The position numbers and the translations under genes are program-made. Positions 1 through 9,533 of a stretch of 64,000 nucleotides of DNA are shown one piece after another. The stretch is from Nocardioides marinisabuli (GTDB lineage Bacteria > Actinomycetota > Actinomycetes > Propionibacteriales > Nocardioidaceae). Numbering within the stretch: position 1 is the stretch's first letter; every line of letters begins with the position of its first letter. The notes beneath the pieces are model-generated. The model had not been told where the DNA came from, did not search any database, and was given only the letters and a program-made list of their open reading frames with translations. The DNA is taken from NCBI RefSeq assembly GCF_013466785.1, contig NZ_CP059163.1, positions 372,001 to 436,000 of the forward strand, written 5' to 3'.

Positions 1-655
1 AGGCCGGGTAGGGGACCTCGGACCGCCAGGCGGCGGGATCCTGGTGGGCGGCCCGCCAGAGGGCGTCGCCCACCGCGTCGTGGCTGAAGGTGCCCTCGCG
101 GGCCAGCGCCCCGCGCACCGTCACCGAGACCGCGCGCACCCCCTCGGGCGCCAGGGTCGCGTCGAGGGAGTGCACCAGGTTGCGCACCCCGGCCTTCTGC
201 ACCCCCAGGGACGCCGCCGCCGCCGACGGCTCGTCGGCGGCCATCGAACCGGTGACGGTGACCCGGGAGCCGGGTCGCAGGTAGGGGTGCGCGGCCTGCA
301 CCGCGACCAGCAGCGCACCGACGCCGAGGCGGACGTCGTCGAGGATCTCGTCGACGCCCAGGTGCATCGGGTCGGCCTCGCGGTAGGCGCTGGGGTTGAC
401 GTGCAGCAGGTCGATGCGCCCGAAGCGGCGACCGAGGTCGGCGACGGCGCTGCCCCCGGTGTGCGGGTCGGCGGCGTCGGCGACCCGCCGCTCCACCCGG
501 GCCGGCACCAGCGTCGAGGCCAGGTCGGCGAGCACCGTCTCGTCGTTGCCGACCAGCCCCACGTGCCAGCCCTCGGCGGCGCAGCGCCGCGCCAGGGACC
601 CGCTCACACCCGGCCCCGCCCCGACCACCACGACGACCCGCTGCTCTGCGCTCAT
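1..655 (-). CDS. SDR family oxidoreductase (3' end beyond the window)
   Basis: A short-chain dehydrogenase/reductase read leftward from an ATG at 653-655; its C-terminus lies outside the window. The N-terminus has a beta strand followed by GAGPGVSGSLARR, a variant of the TGxxxGxG Rossmann dinucleotide-binding loop. The middle holds a substrate-strand serine (VTGSM) and a downstream K in VQKAG. The usual YxxxK is not clean, because the position of the Tyr is occupied by L/G in SLGVQKAG, so this may be a divergent or non-classical SDR. It starts 9 bases after the adnB stop, so it is probably co-transcribed with adnAB. The substrate cannot be told. Confidence 0.8.
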   Translation of the reverse strand, partial: MSAEQRVVVVVGAGPGVSGSLARRCAAEGWHVGLVGNDETVLADLASTLVPARVERRVADAADPHTGGSAVADLGRRFGRIDLLHVNPSAYREADPMHLGVDEILDDVRLGVGALLVAVQAAHPYLRPGSRVTVTGSMAADEPSAAAASLGVQKAGVRNLVHSLDATLAPEGVRAVSVTVRGALAREGTFSHDAVGDALWRAAHQDPAAWRSEVPYPA

Positions 656-664
656 CCCCCGACC

Positions 665-3600
665 CTACGACCCGCCCAGCAGCGCCTCGAGCTCCTCGCG
701 GCCCGGCAGGTCGGCGGGCTCGACCAGGGCGCCGGAGCGCACGTAGTAGAACCCCGCCCGCACCTGCTCGATCTCGAGGCCCTCGAGCTCTGCCCAGGCG
801 GTGCGGTAGAGCGCGAGCTGCAGCGGGTCGGCGTCGGTGCCGCGGTTGGTCTTCCAGTCGACGAGCAGGAACGAGCCGTCGGGCTCCCGGAAGACCGCGT
901 CGATGCGCCCGCGCACGACCTGCCCGGCGAGCACCAGCGCGAAGGGCGCCTCGACCGCGTGCGGCACCCGGTCGGCGAAGGGACCGGCCTCGAAGCGTGC
1001 CACCAGCTCCTCGAGGTCGGCGGCGTCGTCGATGCCCTCGTCACCGCGCCCGGGCAGGTCGTCGGGGTCGAGCAGCGGCTGCTGGCCGAAGCGCGCCTCG
1101 ACCCACGCGTGGAAGCGGGTGCCGAAGCGGGCGGCCGCCGACGGCGGCCGGGGCATCGGACGCACCAGCTCGCGCGCGAACGTGGCCGGGTCGTCGCGCA
1201 GGCGCGAGAGCGCGGTCACCGAGATGGAGCCCGGCAGCGGCACCTCGACCACCGGGCTCCGGTCACGGCGGGCCTCGGCCAGCAGCCGCTCGAGCTCGTC
1301 GTCCCAGGTGTCGAGGACCGAGCGCTCCACGAGGTCGGCCTGCTGGTCCCACTCGCCGCCGCGCCCGGCGGCCAGCTGCTCGACGGCCTCGGCGACCAGC
1401 TCGGAGGCCTCGAGACGACGCAGCGCCTCCGCGGTGTGCTCGGTGACCGGCCAGGGGTGCACGGGCACCTCGGCCTGCAGCAGGGGGTTGACCTCGCTCT
1501 TGTCGGGGCACTCGCGCCAGGCCAGGGGCGCGACGCCGGCCAGGGCCAGGAAGTCGCGGACGACGACCTGGTAGGGCGAGGGGCCCAGGCCGCCCTTGCG
1601 GCCCTCGGTCCACACGTAGGAGGAGACGACGAGCCGGTGCCGCGCCCGGGTGAAGGCCACGTAGCCCAGGCGCAGCTCCTCGGTGGCCTCGTGCGCCTTG
1701 GTCTCGGTGTCGAGGCGCTTGAGCGCGTCGGCGTCGTGGCCCACCAGCCGGGGCAGGTCGCGCTCGTCACCGCGCAGCGGGGTCGGCAGCATCTCGAGGC
1801 GGCGCGGCCACAGGCCGCGGCTGCGGGTGTGGGGGAACTTGTCGCGGCAGGTGCCGACCAGGAACACCACGTCCCACTCCAGCCCCTTGGCGCGGTGCAC
1901 CGTCAGCAGCTTGACCGAGTCGGCCTCCGAGGGGGTGGCCGCGTCGAGCCCGTTGCCGAGCTCGTCCTCGGCCTGGAGCCAGGCCAGCAGCGAGGTCAGG
2001 CTGACCGACCCGTCGATGGCCTGGAAGTCGGCCACCGCCTTGACGAAGATGTCGAGGTTGTCGCGGCGGGCCCGGGCGGCCTCGCTGACCGAGGCGGCCA
2101 GCTCGAGGTCGATGCCGCAGGTCTCGATGATGCGTCGCACCAGCTCGAGCAGCGGCTCCCCGACGTGGGCGCGCAGCATCCGCAGCTCGGCGCCCAGCAG
2201 CGCGAAGCGCTCCAGGGCCGCCGCGGAGTACGGCAGGTCGCCGGGGTCGTCGAGCGCGTCGCACAGGGCCGGCACCTCGGTGGGGTCGGCGCCCGCGACC
2301 GCCTGCTCGAGCTCCTCGGCCACGGCGCGCCCGCTCTCGGCGGCGCGCCCCCGTCGCGCCCCGGCCAGCTGCTCGGCGCGCTGGCCCAGCAGCGCCAGGT
2401 CGCGCGGGCCGACCGCCCACCGCGGACCGGTCAGCAGGGTGAGCAGGTCGGCGTTGGCGGTGAGGTCCTCCAGCAGCGTCAGGGTCGCGAGCACCTCGGC
2501 CACCTCGGGCAGGCGCAGCAGGCCGCTGAGGCCGACGATCTCCACCGGGACCTCCGCCGCGCTGAGCGCGTCGAAGACGTCGGCGGCGTGCGCGTTGTCG
2601 CGCACCAGCACCCCGACCTCGCGCCACGGCGTGCCGGCGGCACGCGCGGCCCGGACCTGGTCGGCGAGCCAGCCCAGCTCCTCGGCGTAGGTCTCGTGGA
2701 CCGCGACGTCGACCTCGCCGGTCGCCGACGTGCCCGAGCGCAGCGGCGCCACCATCGGGAACTGCCGGTAGAGCGGGTCGGCCAGCGCGTTGGCGACCTC
2801 GAGGATGCGGGTGTCGGAGCGCCGGTTGACGCTGAGCCGGAAGCGCGCCACCTCGCCCCCGTCGCCGCGGGGGAAGTCCTCGTCGAAGCGCAGGATGTTG
2901 GAGACCGACGCACCGCGCCAGCCGTAGATCGCCTGGTTGGGGTCGCCCACCGCCATCACCGGGTGGCCCCCGCCGAAGAGGCGCCGCAGCATCCGGGCCT
3001 GGGCCACCGAGGTGTCCTGGTACTCGTCGAGCAGGACCACGCGGTACTTGCCGCGCTCCTGCTCGCCCACCTCGGCGTGGCTCTCGGCCAGCCGGGCGGC
3101 CAGCGCGATCTGGTCGGAGAAGTCCATCAGCCCCAGCGCCTGCTTGAGCCGCTGGTACTCCTCGACCAGGTCGAGGGCCTCGGCACGGCGGGCGAAGGCG
3201 CTGGCGACGTCGTCGCGGGTCTTCTTGGGCCCGGCCAGCAGCGCCTCGGCGAAGCGCGGCGCCTGCGCCGCGTCGAAGGCGCGCAGGTCGGCGATGTCGA
3301 CCAGGTGCTCGCCCAGGGCGCCCTCGAGGCGCAGCACGTAGTCGATGACGTGCCGCGGGCTGTCGGAGAGCAGCTCGACGCGGCCGGTGTGCCGGTCGAT
3401 GACCCGCGCCGCGAGCTGGTAGCGCGACGCGTCGGCCATCACCCGGGTGTCGGGCTCGTGACCGATGCGCAGCCCGTGCTCGGAGAGCAGCGCGGAGGCG
3501 TAGGCGTTGTACGTCGACACGGTCGGCTCGAGCAGCTCGACGGCCTCCTCGCCCTGCTCCTCCTCCTCGCCCTGCTCCTCCTGCTCGCCCGGGCCCCCGG

Positions 3601-3898
3601 GGCCGAAGCCGGCCCGCTCGAGGGCGTCGCGGATGCGCTGGCGCAGCTCGCTGGCCGCCTTGGTGGTGAAGGTCAGGCCGAGGACCTCGTCGGGGCGCAC
3701 CTGCCCGGTCACCACCAGGTAGACCACCCGCGCCGCCATCAGCGTCGTCTTGCCCGACCCGGCGCCGGCGACCACCACGGCCGGCTCGAGCGGGGCCCGG
3801 ATCGCCTCCCACTGCTCGGGGCTGGGCGGGAACTCCGACTGCATGACCGCCTGGAGGTCCTCGGGGGTGCGCACCTCGCGGGTGCCCGCCGCGCTCAC
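665..3898 (-). CDS. adnB: UvrD-like helicase-nuclease subunit AdnB
   Basis: Predicted 1077-residue subunit of the AdnAB motor-nuclease that resects DNA double-strand breaks in actinobacteria. Residues about 44-51 form Walker A (AGAGSGKT). The UvrD motif II LLDEYQDTS lies near 288 and motif VI YVAFTRARHRLVVSS is present. The C-terminus carries a RecB-type nuclease core near 1010 (LLVDWKTNRG followed by QLALYR). No four-cysteine Fe-S signature is seen, unlike its partner. The start is a GTG whose GTGA overlaps the adnA stop, implying translational coupling. Residues about 101-119 are a Glu/Gln-rich acidic insert just after the first helicase motifs. Length matches mycobacterial AdnB (about 1100 residues). 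Confidence 0.9.
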   Translation of the reverse strand: MSAAGTREVRTPEDLQAVMQSEFPPSPEQWEAIRAPLEPAVVVAGAGSGKTTLMAARVVYLVVTGQVRPDEVLGLTFTTKAASELRQRIRDALERAGFGPGGPGEQEEQGEEEEQGEEAVELLEPTVSTYNAYASALLSEHGLRIGHEPDTRVMADASRYQLAARVIDRHTGRVELLSDSPRHVIDYVLRLEGALGEHLVDIADLRAFDAAQAPRFAEALLAGPKKTRDDVASAFARRAEALDLVEEYQRLKQALGLMDFSDQIALAARLAESHAEVGEQERGKYRVVLLDEYQDTSVAQARMLRRLFGGGHPVMAVGDPNQAIYGWRGASVSNILRFDEDFPRGDGGEVARFRLSVNRRSDTRILEVANALADPLYRQFPMVAPLRSGTSATGEVDVAVHETYAEELGWLADQVRAARAAGTPWREVGVLVRDNAHAADVFDALSAAEVPVEIVGLSGLLRLPEVAEVLATLTLLEDLTANADLLTLLTGPRWAVGPRDLALLGQRAEQLAGARRGRAAESGRAVAEELEQAVAGADPTEVPALCDALDDPGDLPYSAAALERFALLGAELRMLRAHVGEPLLELVRRIIETCGIDLELAASVSEAARARRDNLDIFVKAVADFQAIDGSVSLTSLLAWLQAEDELGNGLDAATPSEADSVKLLTVHRAKGLEWDVVFLVGTCRDKFPHTRSRGLWPRRLEMLPTPLRGDERDLPRLVGHDADALKRLDTETKAHEATEELRLGYVAFTRARHRLVVSSYVWTEGRKGGLGPSPYQVVVRDFLALAGVAPLAWRECPDKSEVNPLLQAEVPVHPWPVTEHTAEALRRLEASELVAEAVEQLAAGRGGEWDQQADLVERSVLDTWDDELERLLAEARRDRSPVVEVPLPGSISVTALSRLRDDPATFARELVRPMPRPPSAAARFGTRFHAWVEARFGQQPLLDPDDLPGRGDEGIDDAADLEELVARFEAGPFADRVPHAVEAPFALVLAGQVVRGRIDAVFREPDGSFLLVDWKTNRGTDADPLQLALYRTAWAELEGLEIEQVRAGFYYVRSGALVEPADLPGREELEALLGGS

Positions 3899-6800
3899 GA
3901 GAGCACCGTGCCCGAGGTCTTGGCCGGGCACAGGGGCTGGAAGTCGCAGAAGTCGCAGTGCTTGCCGGGCCTGGCCACGAAGTCCTCCTCGCGCACCGCG
4001 CGGGCCGCGGACATCAGCTGCTGCTCGATCGGTCGGACCCCCTGCTCGTCGGCTTGCTGCGGCGCCTGCGCCTGGACCGTGAGGCGACCGCGCGCCTCGT
4101 GCCGCAGCTGCCACAGCTCGGCGCCGCCCGGCTCGGCGGTGGCGGGCTCGCCCCGGTGGGCGCTGAGCACCTCGTCGACGGCGCCGTGCTCGACGGCGAG
4201 CTGGTAGAGCCCCAGCTGGGGGTGCACCGCGATCTCCTCCCCCGTCGGCTTGTACTTGCTGGTCTTGAGGTCGATGACGACCACCCGGCCCTCCGCGTCG
4301 ACCTCGAGCCGGTCGGCGTACCCGTGCAGGTGCACCTGCTGGCCGTCGGGCAGCCCGACCCGGGTGCTGATGCGCTGCTCGGTGGCCAGCACCTCGCGCG
4401 CGTCGGGACGCTGGTGCCAGGCCAGGAAGCGGGTCAGGGCCTTGCGCACCTCCTCGCGCTCGCGCCCGCCCGACCAGGGGGTGCGGAAGGGCAGCCGCGC
4501 CCAGACGGCGTCGACGTGCGCCATCAGCGCCTCCACGGGGTCGGGCCCCGAGAGGTCGACCTCGCCGCGGCTGATGCGGTCGGCGAGCGCGTGCACCACG
4601 TTGCCGAAGCCCTGGGCCTGGGTGGCGGCCCGGGCACCGCCTGCCTCCGACTCCAGGAACCACTTCGCCGGGCACTGCTCGAGCGTGGTCAGCGCACTGG
4701 CCGAGAGGCGCACCGGCTCGTCGGGCGCGCGCACCGGCTGCTCGGAGGCCGAGAAGGCGCGGGTGCCCCACCAGGTGGCCGGGTCGGCGGCCGGCACCCA
4801 GGCGGCACCCTCGCGGTGCTGGGCGACCAGGCGCGCGAGCCGCTCGGCGGCGGCGTGGCGCAGCACCTTGGACTGGGTGTCGTCGGCCACGGTGCGGCGC
4901 AGCTCGGCGACCAGCCCGGCCAGCGAGAGGGGCCGGCGCGGCCGGCCCTGCACGTGCTGGGGCGTGGGACCGAGCTCGGCGAGGAACCGGGAGGCCTGCT
5001 CGCCGTCCTCGTCGGGCGAGGCGACCGCGGTCACCACGAGCCGCTCGCGGGCGCGGGTGCAGGCGACGTAGAACAGCCGGCGCTCGTCGGCCAGCAGCTC
5101 GCGCGCGGACGTCGGCGGCACCAGGTGCCCGCTGCCGATGCGGTCGGCCTGCAGCAGGGTGGAGCGGCGGCGCAGGTCGGGCCAGCCCTCCTCCTGCACG
5201 TGCGCCACGACGACCAGGCGCCACTCCAGCCCCTTGGAGCGGTGGGCGGTGAGCAGGCGCACCGCCTCGCCGCGGATGCCCTGCTCGGCCAGGGTGTCGG
5301 CGGGGATCTGCTGGGCCACGAGGGTGGAGAGGAACGAGGCCAGGGCGGTGTGCCCGCGCCGCTCCTCGACCCGGGCCGCCTCGTCGAAGAGGGCGCAGAC
5401 CGCGTCGAGGTCGCGGTGGGCGCTGCGCCCGCCCTGCCCGCCACGCGTCGAGGCGCTCTGCAGCCGGGCCGGCCAGTCGGTGCCGGACCACAGGTGCCAC
5501 AGCACCTCCTCGGCCGAGGCGCCGCCCTCCACGAGCCCGCGGGCCTCGCGCAGCAGCCGCGCCAGCCGCGCGGCCCGGGCCACGGCCGGCAGGTCGCCCC
5601 CCGGCGTGCCGGCGAGGTCCTCGAGGACGCTGCCGTCGACGACGGCGGCCCGCAGCAGCTCGGGCGAGCTGCGGGGGGCCGTGCCCTCACCGGCCTCGGC
5701 GACGCGCTCCTTCTCCCGGGTGCGCAGCAGCCGGGCCAGCACCCGCACGTCGGCCGCGTCGAGGCCGGCCAGGTGGGAGTGCAGCAGCGCGTGCGCGTGC
5801 TGGGCATCGAGGTGGTCGACGCTGCGGGGGTCGTCCTCGTCGAGGTGCAGCACCGCCGTGAGGGCGTCGACGAGCGTGCGGACGGCGGGCTCGCCCACCA
5901 GCGGGGTGTCGTCGCCGGCGACCTCGACCGGCACCCCGGCCGCCAGCAGGGACCTGCGCAGCGGCGGGATCGACGTGCGCCCCGAGCGCACCAGCACCGC
6001 CATGTCGTCCCAGGCGACGCCGTCCTCGAGGTGGGCACGACGCAGCGTGTCGGCCAGGTGCTCGGCCTCCGCGCGCTCGGTGTCGAAGGTCAGCACGTGC
6101 ACCCGCCCGTCGCCGTGGTCGCCGACCGGCACCGGCGCGAGGAAGTCCTCGCGCGCGCCGCTCTCGATGGTGCCGATGAGCGGCAGCCGGGCAGCCACCC
6201 GCTGGGAGCAGCGCAGCAGCGAGGCGCCGAAGCGCCGGGTGCCGCGCAGCACCACGGTGCCGGCAGGGCTGCCGTCGCGGCGCGGGAAGGTCGTGGGGAA
6301 CTCCAGGATGCCGCGCACCTCGGCGCCGCGGAACGCGTAGATCGACTGGTGCGGGTCGCCGACCACGGTCAGGTCGCGCCCGTCGCCCGCCAGCGCCTGC
6401 AGCAGCGCCACCTGGCCGGGGTCGGTGTCCTGGTACTCGTCGACGAACACGTGGCGGTAGGTGGCACGCAGCTCGTCGCGGTGCTGCTCGGCCAGGATCG
6501 CCGCCCGGCGGATCAGGTCGGCGTAGTCGATGGCGCCGCGCGAGTCGAGCACGTCGAGGTACTGGTCGAGGAACCACCCGGCGGCCACGAGCTCGTCGCG
6601 ACCCTCCTCGGCGCCCAGCCGGCGCAGCTCCTCGCCGTCGAGCCCCTTCTCGCGGGCACGGGCGAGCACCGCCTGCACCTCCCCGGCGAAGCCGCGGGTG
6701 CCGACCGCGTGGCGCAGCCCCTCGGGCCAGCGCACCGACTCGGGGGCGTCGGTCAGCAGCTGCTGGAGCACGACGTCCTGCTCGGGCGCGCTGAGCAGCT

Positions 6801-7173
6801 GCAGCGGGCCCTCGTAGAGCTCGGCGGGCTGGTGCTGGCGGATCAGGCCGTAGGCGAAGGAGTGGAACGTCGTGCCGATCGCGACCGCCGAGGTCAGGCC
6901 CAGCCGGGCCGTGACCCGGTCGCGCAGCTGCTCGGCCGCCTTGCGGGAGAACGTCAGTGCCAGCACCTGCTCGGGCCGGGCGCCCTGCTCGATGCGGTGC
7001 ACGATCGTCTCGACCAGCGTCGTCGTCTTGCCGGTGCCGGGGCCCGCCAGCACGAGCAGCGGACCGCCGGGGTGCTCCAGCACGCGGCGCTGGTGCTCGT
7101 CGAGGACCGGCACCGCGGCCGCCTGCTGCGGCGCGGCCAGCCGGTACGTGGTCGACGGTGCGGGGCTCCTCAT
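3895..7173 (-). CDS. adnA: UvrD-like helicase-nuclease subunit AdnA
   Basis: Predicted 1092-residue partner of AdnB. Walker A is AGPGTGKT at residues about 43-50, motif II is VFVDEYQDTD near 244, and motif VI is YVACTRARERLVV. The C-terminal nuclease has IDLKTSKYKP near 970. It is framed by four cysteines expected to hold a 4Fe-4S cluster: EQCPAKW near 833 and a terminal HCDFCDFQPLC, as in AddB/AdnA-type nucleases. The gene comes first in the adnA-adnB pair, the same order as in mycobacteria as I recall it. ATG at 7171-7173 is chosen; an in-frame ATG at 7180-7182 would add three residues. A divergent CoA-transferase gene starts 66 bases away. Confidence 0.9.
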   Translation of the reverse strand: MRSPAPSTTYRLAAPQQAAAVPVLDEHQRRVLEHPGGPLLVLAGPGTGKTTTLVETIVHRIEQGARPEQVLALTFSRKAAEQLRDRVTARLGLTSAVAIGTTFHSFAYGLIRQHQPAELYEGPLQLLSAPEQDVVLQQLLTDAPESVRWPEGLRHAVGTRGFAGEVQAVLARAREKGLDGEELRRLGAEEGRDELVAAGWFLDQYLDVLDSRGAIDYADLIRRAAILAEQHRDELRATYRHVFVDEYQDTDPGQVALLQALAGDGRDLTVVGDPHQSIYAFRGAEVRGILEFPTTFPRRDGSPAGTVVLRGTRRFGASLLRCSQRVAARLPLIGTIESGAREDFLAPVPVGDHGDGRVHVLTFDTERAEAEHLADTLRRAHLEDGVAWDDMAVLVRSGRTSIPPLRRSLLAAGVPVEVAGDDTPLVGEPAVRTLVDALTAVLHLDEDDPRSVDHLDAQHAHALLHSHLAGLDAADVRVLARLLRTREKERVAEAGEGTAPRSSPELLRAAVVDGSVLEDLAGTPGGDLPAVARAARLARLLREARGLVEGGASAEEVLWHLWSGTDWPARLQSASTRGGQGGRSAHRDLDAVCALFDEAARVEERRGHTALASFLSTLVAQQIPADTLAEQGIRGEAVRLLTAHRSKGLEWRLVVVAHVQEEGWPDLRRRSTLLQADRIGSGHLVPPTSARELLADERRLFYVACTRARERLVVTAVASPDEDGEQASRFLAELGPTPQHVQGRPRRPLSLAGLVAELRRTVADDTQSKVLRHAAAERLARLVAQHREGAAWVPAADPATWWGTRAFSASEQPVRAPDEPVRLSASALTTLEQCPAKWFLESEAGGARAATQAQGFGNVVHALADRISRGEVDLSGPDPVEALMAHVDAVWARLPFRTPWSGGREREEVRKALTRFLAWHQRPDAREVLATEQRISTRVGLPDGQQVHLHGYADRLEVDAEGRVVVIDLKTSKYKPTGEEIAVHPQLGLYQLAVEHGAVDEVLSAHRGEPATAEPGGAELWQLRHEARGRLTVQAQAPQQADEQGVRPIEQQLMSAARAVREEDFVARPGKHCDFCDFQPLCPAKTSGTVLS

Positions 7174-7239
7174 GGCGACCATTCGACCACCCGGCACCGA
7201 CAGCCGCCCGCACGCCCGCCGGCATGGCAGGCTCGCCCC

Positions 7240-8394
7240 ATGGACGGCCCCCTCAGCGACCTGATCGTCATCGACCTGACCCGCGCCCTGGCCGGCCCGC
7301 ACGCGGCGATGATGCTCGCCGACCAGGGGGCCCGGGTGATCAAGGTCGAGCCCCCGGCCGGCGACGACACCCGCTCCTGGGGGCCGCCGTTCGTCGGGCC
7401 CGAGGAGGCGCGCGAGTCGACGTACTTCCTCTCGGCCAACCGCAACAAGGAGTCGGTCGTCCTCGACCTCAAGGACCCCGCCGACTCCGACGTGCTGGCC
7501 CGCCTCGTCGAGCGCGCCGACGTGCTGATGGAGAACTACCGCAGCGGCGTGCTCGAGCGGCTCGGCTTCGGCACCGAGCGGCTGCACGCGCTCAACCCGC
7601 GCCTGGTGGTGCTCTCCATCACCGGCTTCGGCCACGACGGCCCGGAGGCCCAGCGCGCCGGCTACGACCAGATCGCCCAGGGCGAGGGCGGGCTGATGTC
7701 GCTGACCGGCAGCGAGACCCCCACCAAGGTCGGGGTGCCGATCGCCGACCTGGTCGCCGGGATGAACGGCGCGTTCGGCGTGCTGGCCGCGCTGCACGAG
7801 CGCGAGCGCACCGGGCGCGGGCGCGTCGTGCGCACCTCGCTGCTGGCCGGCATGGTCGGCGTGCACGCCTTCCAGGGCACCCGCTGGACCGTGGCCGGCG
7901 AGGTGCCGGGCCCGGCGGGCGCCCACCACCCCTCCATCTCGCCGTACGGGCTCTTCGAGACCGGCACCGCGCCGATCCAGATCGCCTGCGGCTCCGAGGG
8001 CCTGTGGCGCGCGCTGTGCGCGGCGCTCGACCTCGACGCGACCGACGCGCGGTTCGCCACCAACGCCGACCGGGTGGCCCACCGCGACGCTCTGACCGGC
8101 CTGCTCGAGGCGCACTTCGCCACCGACCCGGCCGAGCACTGGCTCGAGGTGCTGCGGGCCGCGGGGGTGCCCAGCGGCAAGGTGCGCACCCTCGACGACG
8201 TCTACGCCTGGGAGCAGACGCGCTCGCAGGGGCTGCTGCTCGACGTCGAGCACCCGACCCTGGGCGCGCTGCAGCTGCCCGGCTCGCCGCTGCGCTTCGA
8301 CGACGCCGCCCACTCCGGCGGCCGCGCCACCCACCTGCCGCCGCCCCGCCTCGGCGAGCACACCGAGGCCGTCAGGGCCTGGCTCGACACCTGA
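7240..8394 (+). CDS. CaiB/BaiF family CoA-transferase
   Basis: A 384-residue family III CoA-transferase, the enzymes that move CoA between carboxylic acids through a mixed anhydride on a conserved aspartate. The N-terminus shows the hallmark start VIDLTRALAGPHAAMMLADQGARVIK with KVEPP. The mid-region carries ENYRSGVLERLG, YDQIAQGEGGLMSLTG and IADLVAGMNGAFGV; the family catalytic Asp is in IADL. Near the C-terminus are AAGVPSGKV and LLLDVEHP. It is divergent from adnA and ends 13 bases short of the converging amidohydrolase stop. Its acid substrate cannot be told from sequence. As the first gene of the island it could activate a dicarboxylate released by ring cleavage, but that is inference. 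Confidence 0.9.
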   Translation: MDGPLSDLIVIDLTRALAGPHAAMMLADQGARVIKVEPPAGDDTRSWGPPFVGPEEARESTYFLSANRNKESVVLDLKDPADSDVLARLVERADVLMENYRSGVLERLGFGTERLHALNPRLVVLSITGFGHDGPEAQRAGYDQIAQGEGGLMSLTGSETPTKVGVPIADLVAGMNGAFGVLAALHERERTGRGRVVRTSLLAGMVGVHAFQGTRWTVAGEVPGPAGAHHPSISPYGLFETGTAPIQIACGSEGLWRALCAALDLDATDARFATNADRVAHRDALTGLLEAHFATDPAEHWLEVLRAAGVPSGKVRTLDDVYAWEQTRSQGLLLDVEHPTLGALQLPGSPLRFDDAAHSGGRATHLPPPRLGEHTEAVRAWLDT

Positions 8395-8407
8395 GCCCCG
8401 CGAGGCG

Positions 8408-9520
8408 TCAGCCGAGGTCGACGATGGCGGCGACCGGGCCGCCGCCGTCGGGTCCCTGGTGGGCCGCCGAGACGGAGACGAACACGGCCGGGTCACCGGT
8501 GACGGCGGCGGTGACGCCGCCGACGGCGGCCTTGATCTGGCGGTGCCAGTGCACGTCGGAGTCGTCGAGCATGGCGTTGCGCCGCCCGCGCACGGTGCCG
8601 TCCTGGGAGGCCTCGCACTTGAGGAAGAGGTTGACCAGGCGTCCGTCGAGGTCGGAGGGGTGGGGCCGCTCGGGCAGGTCGAGGCCGGCGTCGCGGATCG
8701 CCTCCCACAGGCCGTCGGCGTCGAGGGCGTCGCGCATCACCGAGTGGCCGATGCGGTAGCGGCCCCCGACCCCGCGCGCGTTGCCGACCACCACCACCTG
8801 GGCACGGTCGAGCTCGACGCCCGAGGAGCAGGAGGCCACCGAGGAGTACAGCGAGCGGTCCTTGAGCACCTGCTCGTCGCGGGGCATCTCGATCTCCCCC
8901 AGCGCCACGGCGATGCCGAGCGCGGTGCCGCCGTTGGAGACGTCCATCGAGTAGAGCGTGTCCTCGGTGAAGACGTCCTCGCCGCGCGACTTGGCGTCGG
9001 CGATGGTGCTCAGGGTCAGCAGCGGCGTCTTGGTCTGCACGTAGTGCACGTCGGCGGCGTCGGTGATGCCGGCGCGCTCCATCGCGACCTTCACCGCGTC
9101 GGCGACCTTGGTGACCATCCCGGAGCGGCCGATCTCCTCGGGCAGCAGCACCTCGCTCATCGCGAACCCGACGGTCAGCCGCTTCTCCTCGGGGTCCCGG
9201 GGCGGCTCGACGGAGCCCTCGGGCAGCGTCGCGAAGATCGTGGCGTGCGGGCTGATCACGCCGTCGGTGCCGCCCGACCACACGATCGGCACCTGCGACA
9301 CCGCCTCGGGGTCGGCGCCGCGAGCGACCAGCACCTCGCGGAAGGCCCGGTCGGCGATGATGCGGGTGTAGTCGTTGACCCCGCCGTTGCCCTCGGTCTT
9401 GCCGATGATCGCGACGACGCGCGAGGCCTCCAGCACCCCCTCGTCGAGGAGCTTCTCGAGCTCGCTGGCATCGGCGACGGAGTGGATCGGGACCTTGCGG
9501 ACCTCGATGGCGTGCGGCAT
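8408..9520 (-). CDS. Ring-opening amidohydrolase (barbiturase / cyanuric acid hydrolase family)
   Basis: A 370-residue member of the small AtzD/TrzD/barbiturase family, which hydrolyses cyclic imides (cyanuric acid to carboxybiuret, or barbiturate to ureidomalonate) with three Ser-Lys dyads from three similar domains. Visible motifs are [14 protein letters not shown] (about 40-53), [41 protein letters not shown] and the C-terminal [16 protein letters not shown]. Length is typical. It lies 13 bases downstream of carbamate kinase with a GAGAGGA ribosome site before its ATG, so the two form an operon. I cannot separate cyanurate from barbiturate specificity by eye. The uracil-type permease and molybdenum hydroxylase nearby favour a pyrimidine-derived substrate such as barbiturate. 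Confidence 0.9.
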   Translation of the reverse strand: MPHAIEVRKVPIHSVADASELEKLLDEGVLEASRVVAIIGKTEGNGGVNDYTRIIADRAFREVLVARGADPEAVSQVPIVWSGGTDGVISPHATIFATLPEGSVEPPRDPEEKRLTVGFAMSEVLLPEEIGRSGMVTKVADAVKVAMERAGITDAADVHYVQTKTPLLTLSTIADAKSRGEDVFTEDTLYSMDVSNGGTALGIAVALGEIEMPRDEQVLKDRSLYSSVASCSSGVELDRAQVVVVGNARGVGGRYRIGHSVMRDALDADGLWEAIRDAGLDLPERPHPSDLDGRLVNLFLKCEASQDGTVRGRRNAMLDDSDVHWHRQIKAAVGGVTAAVTGDPAVFVSVSAAHQGPDGGGPVAAIVDLG

Positions 9521-9533
9521 GGCGGGTGTCCTC

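Noticed and set aside
44..4207. A very long open frame on the plus strand opposite adnB, and similar ones at 3958-7239 and 17223-22673
   Set aside because: Composition is low-complexity Gly/Ala/Arg/Leu/Val with no recognisable domain. They are antisense shadows of real genes, expected at this GC content.
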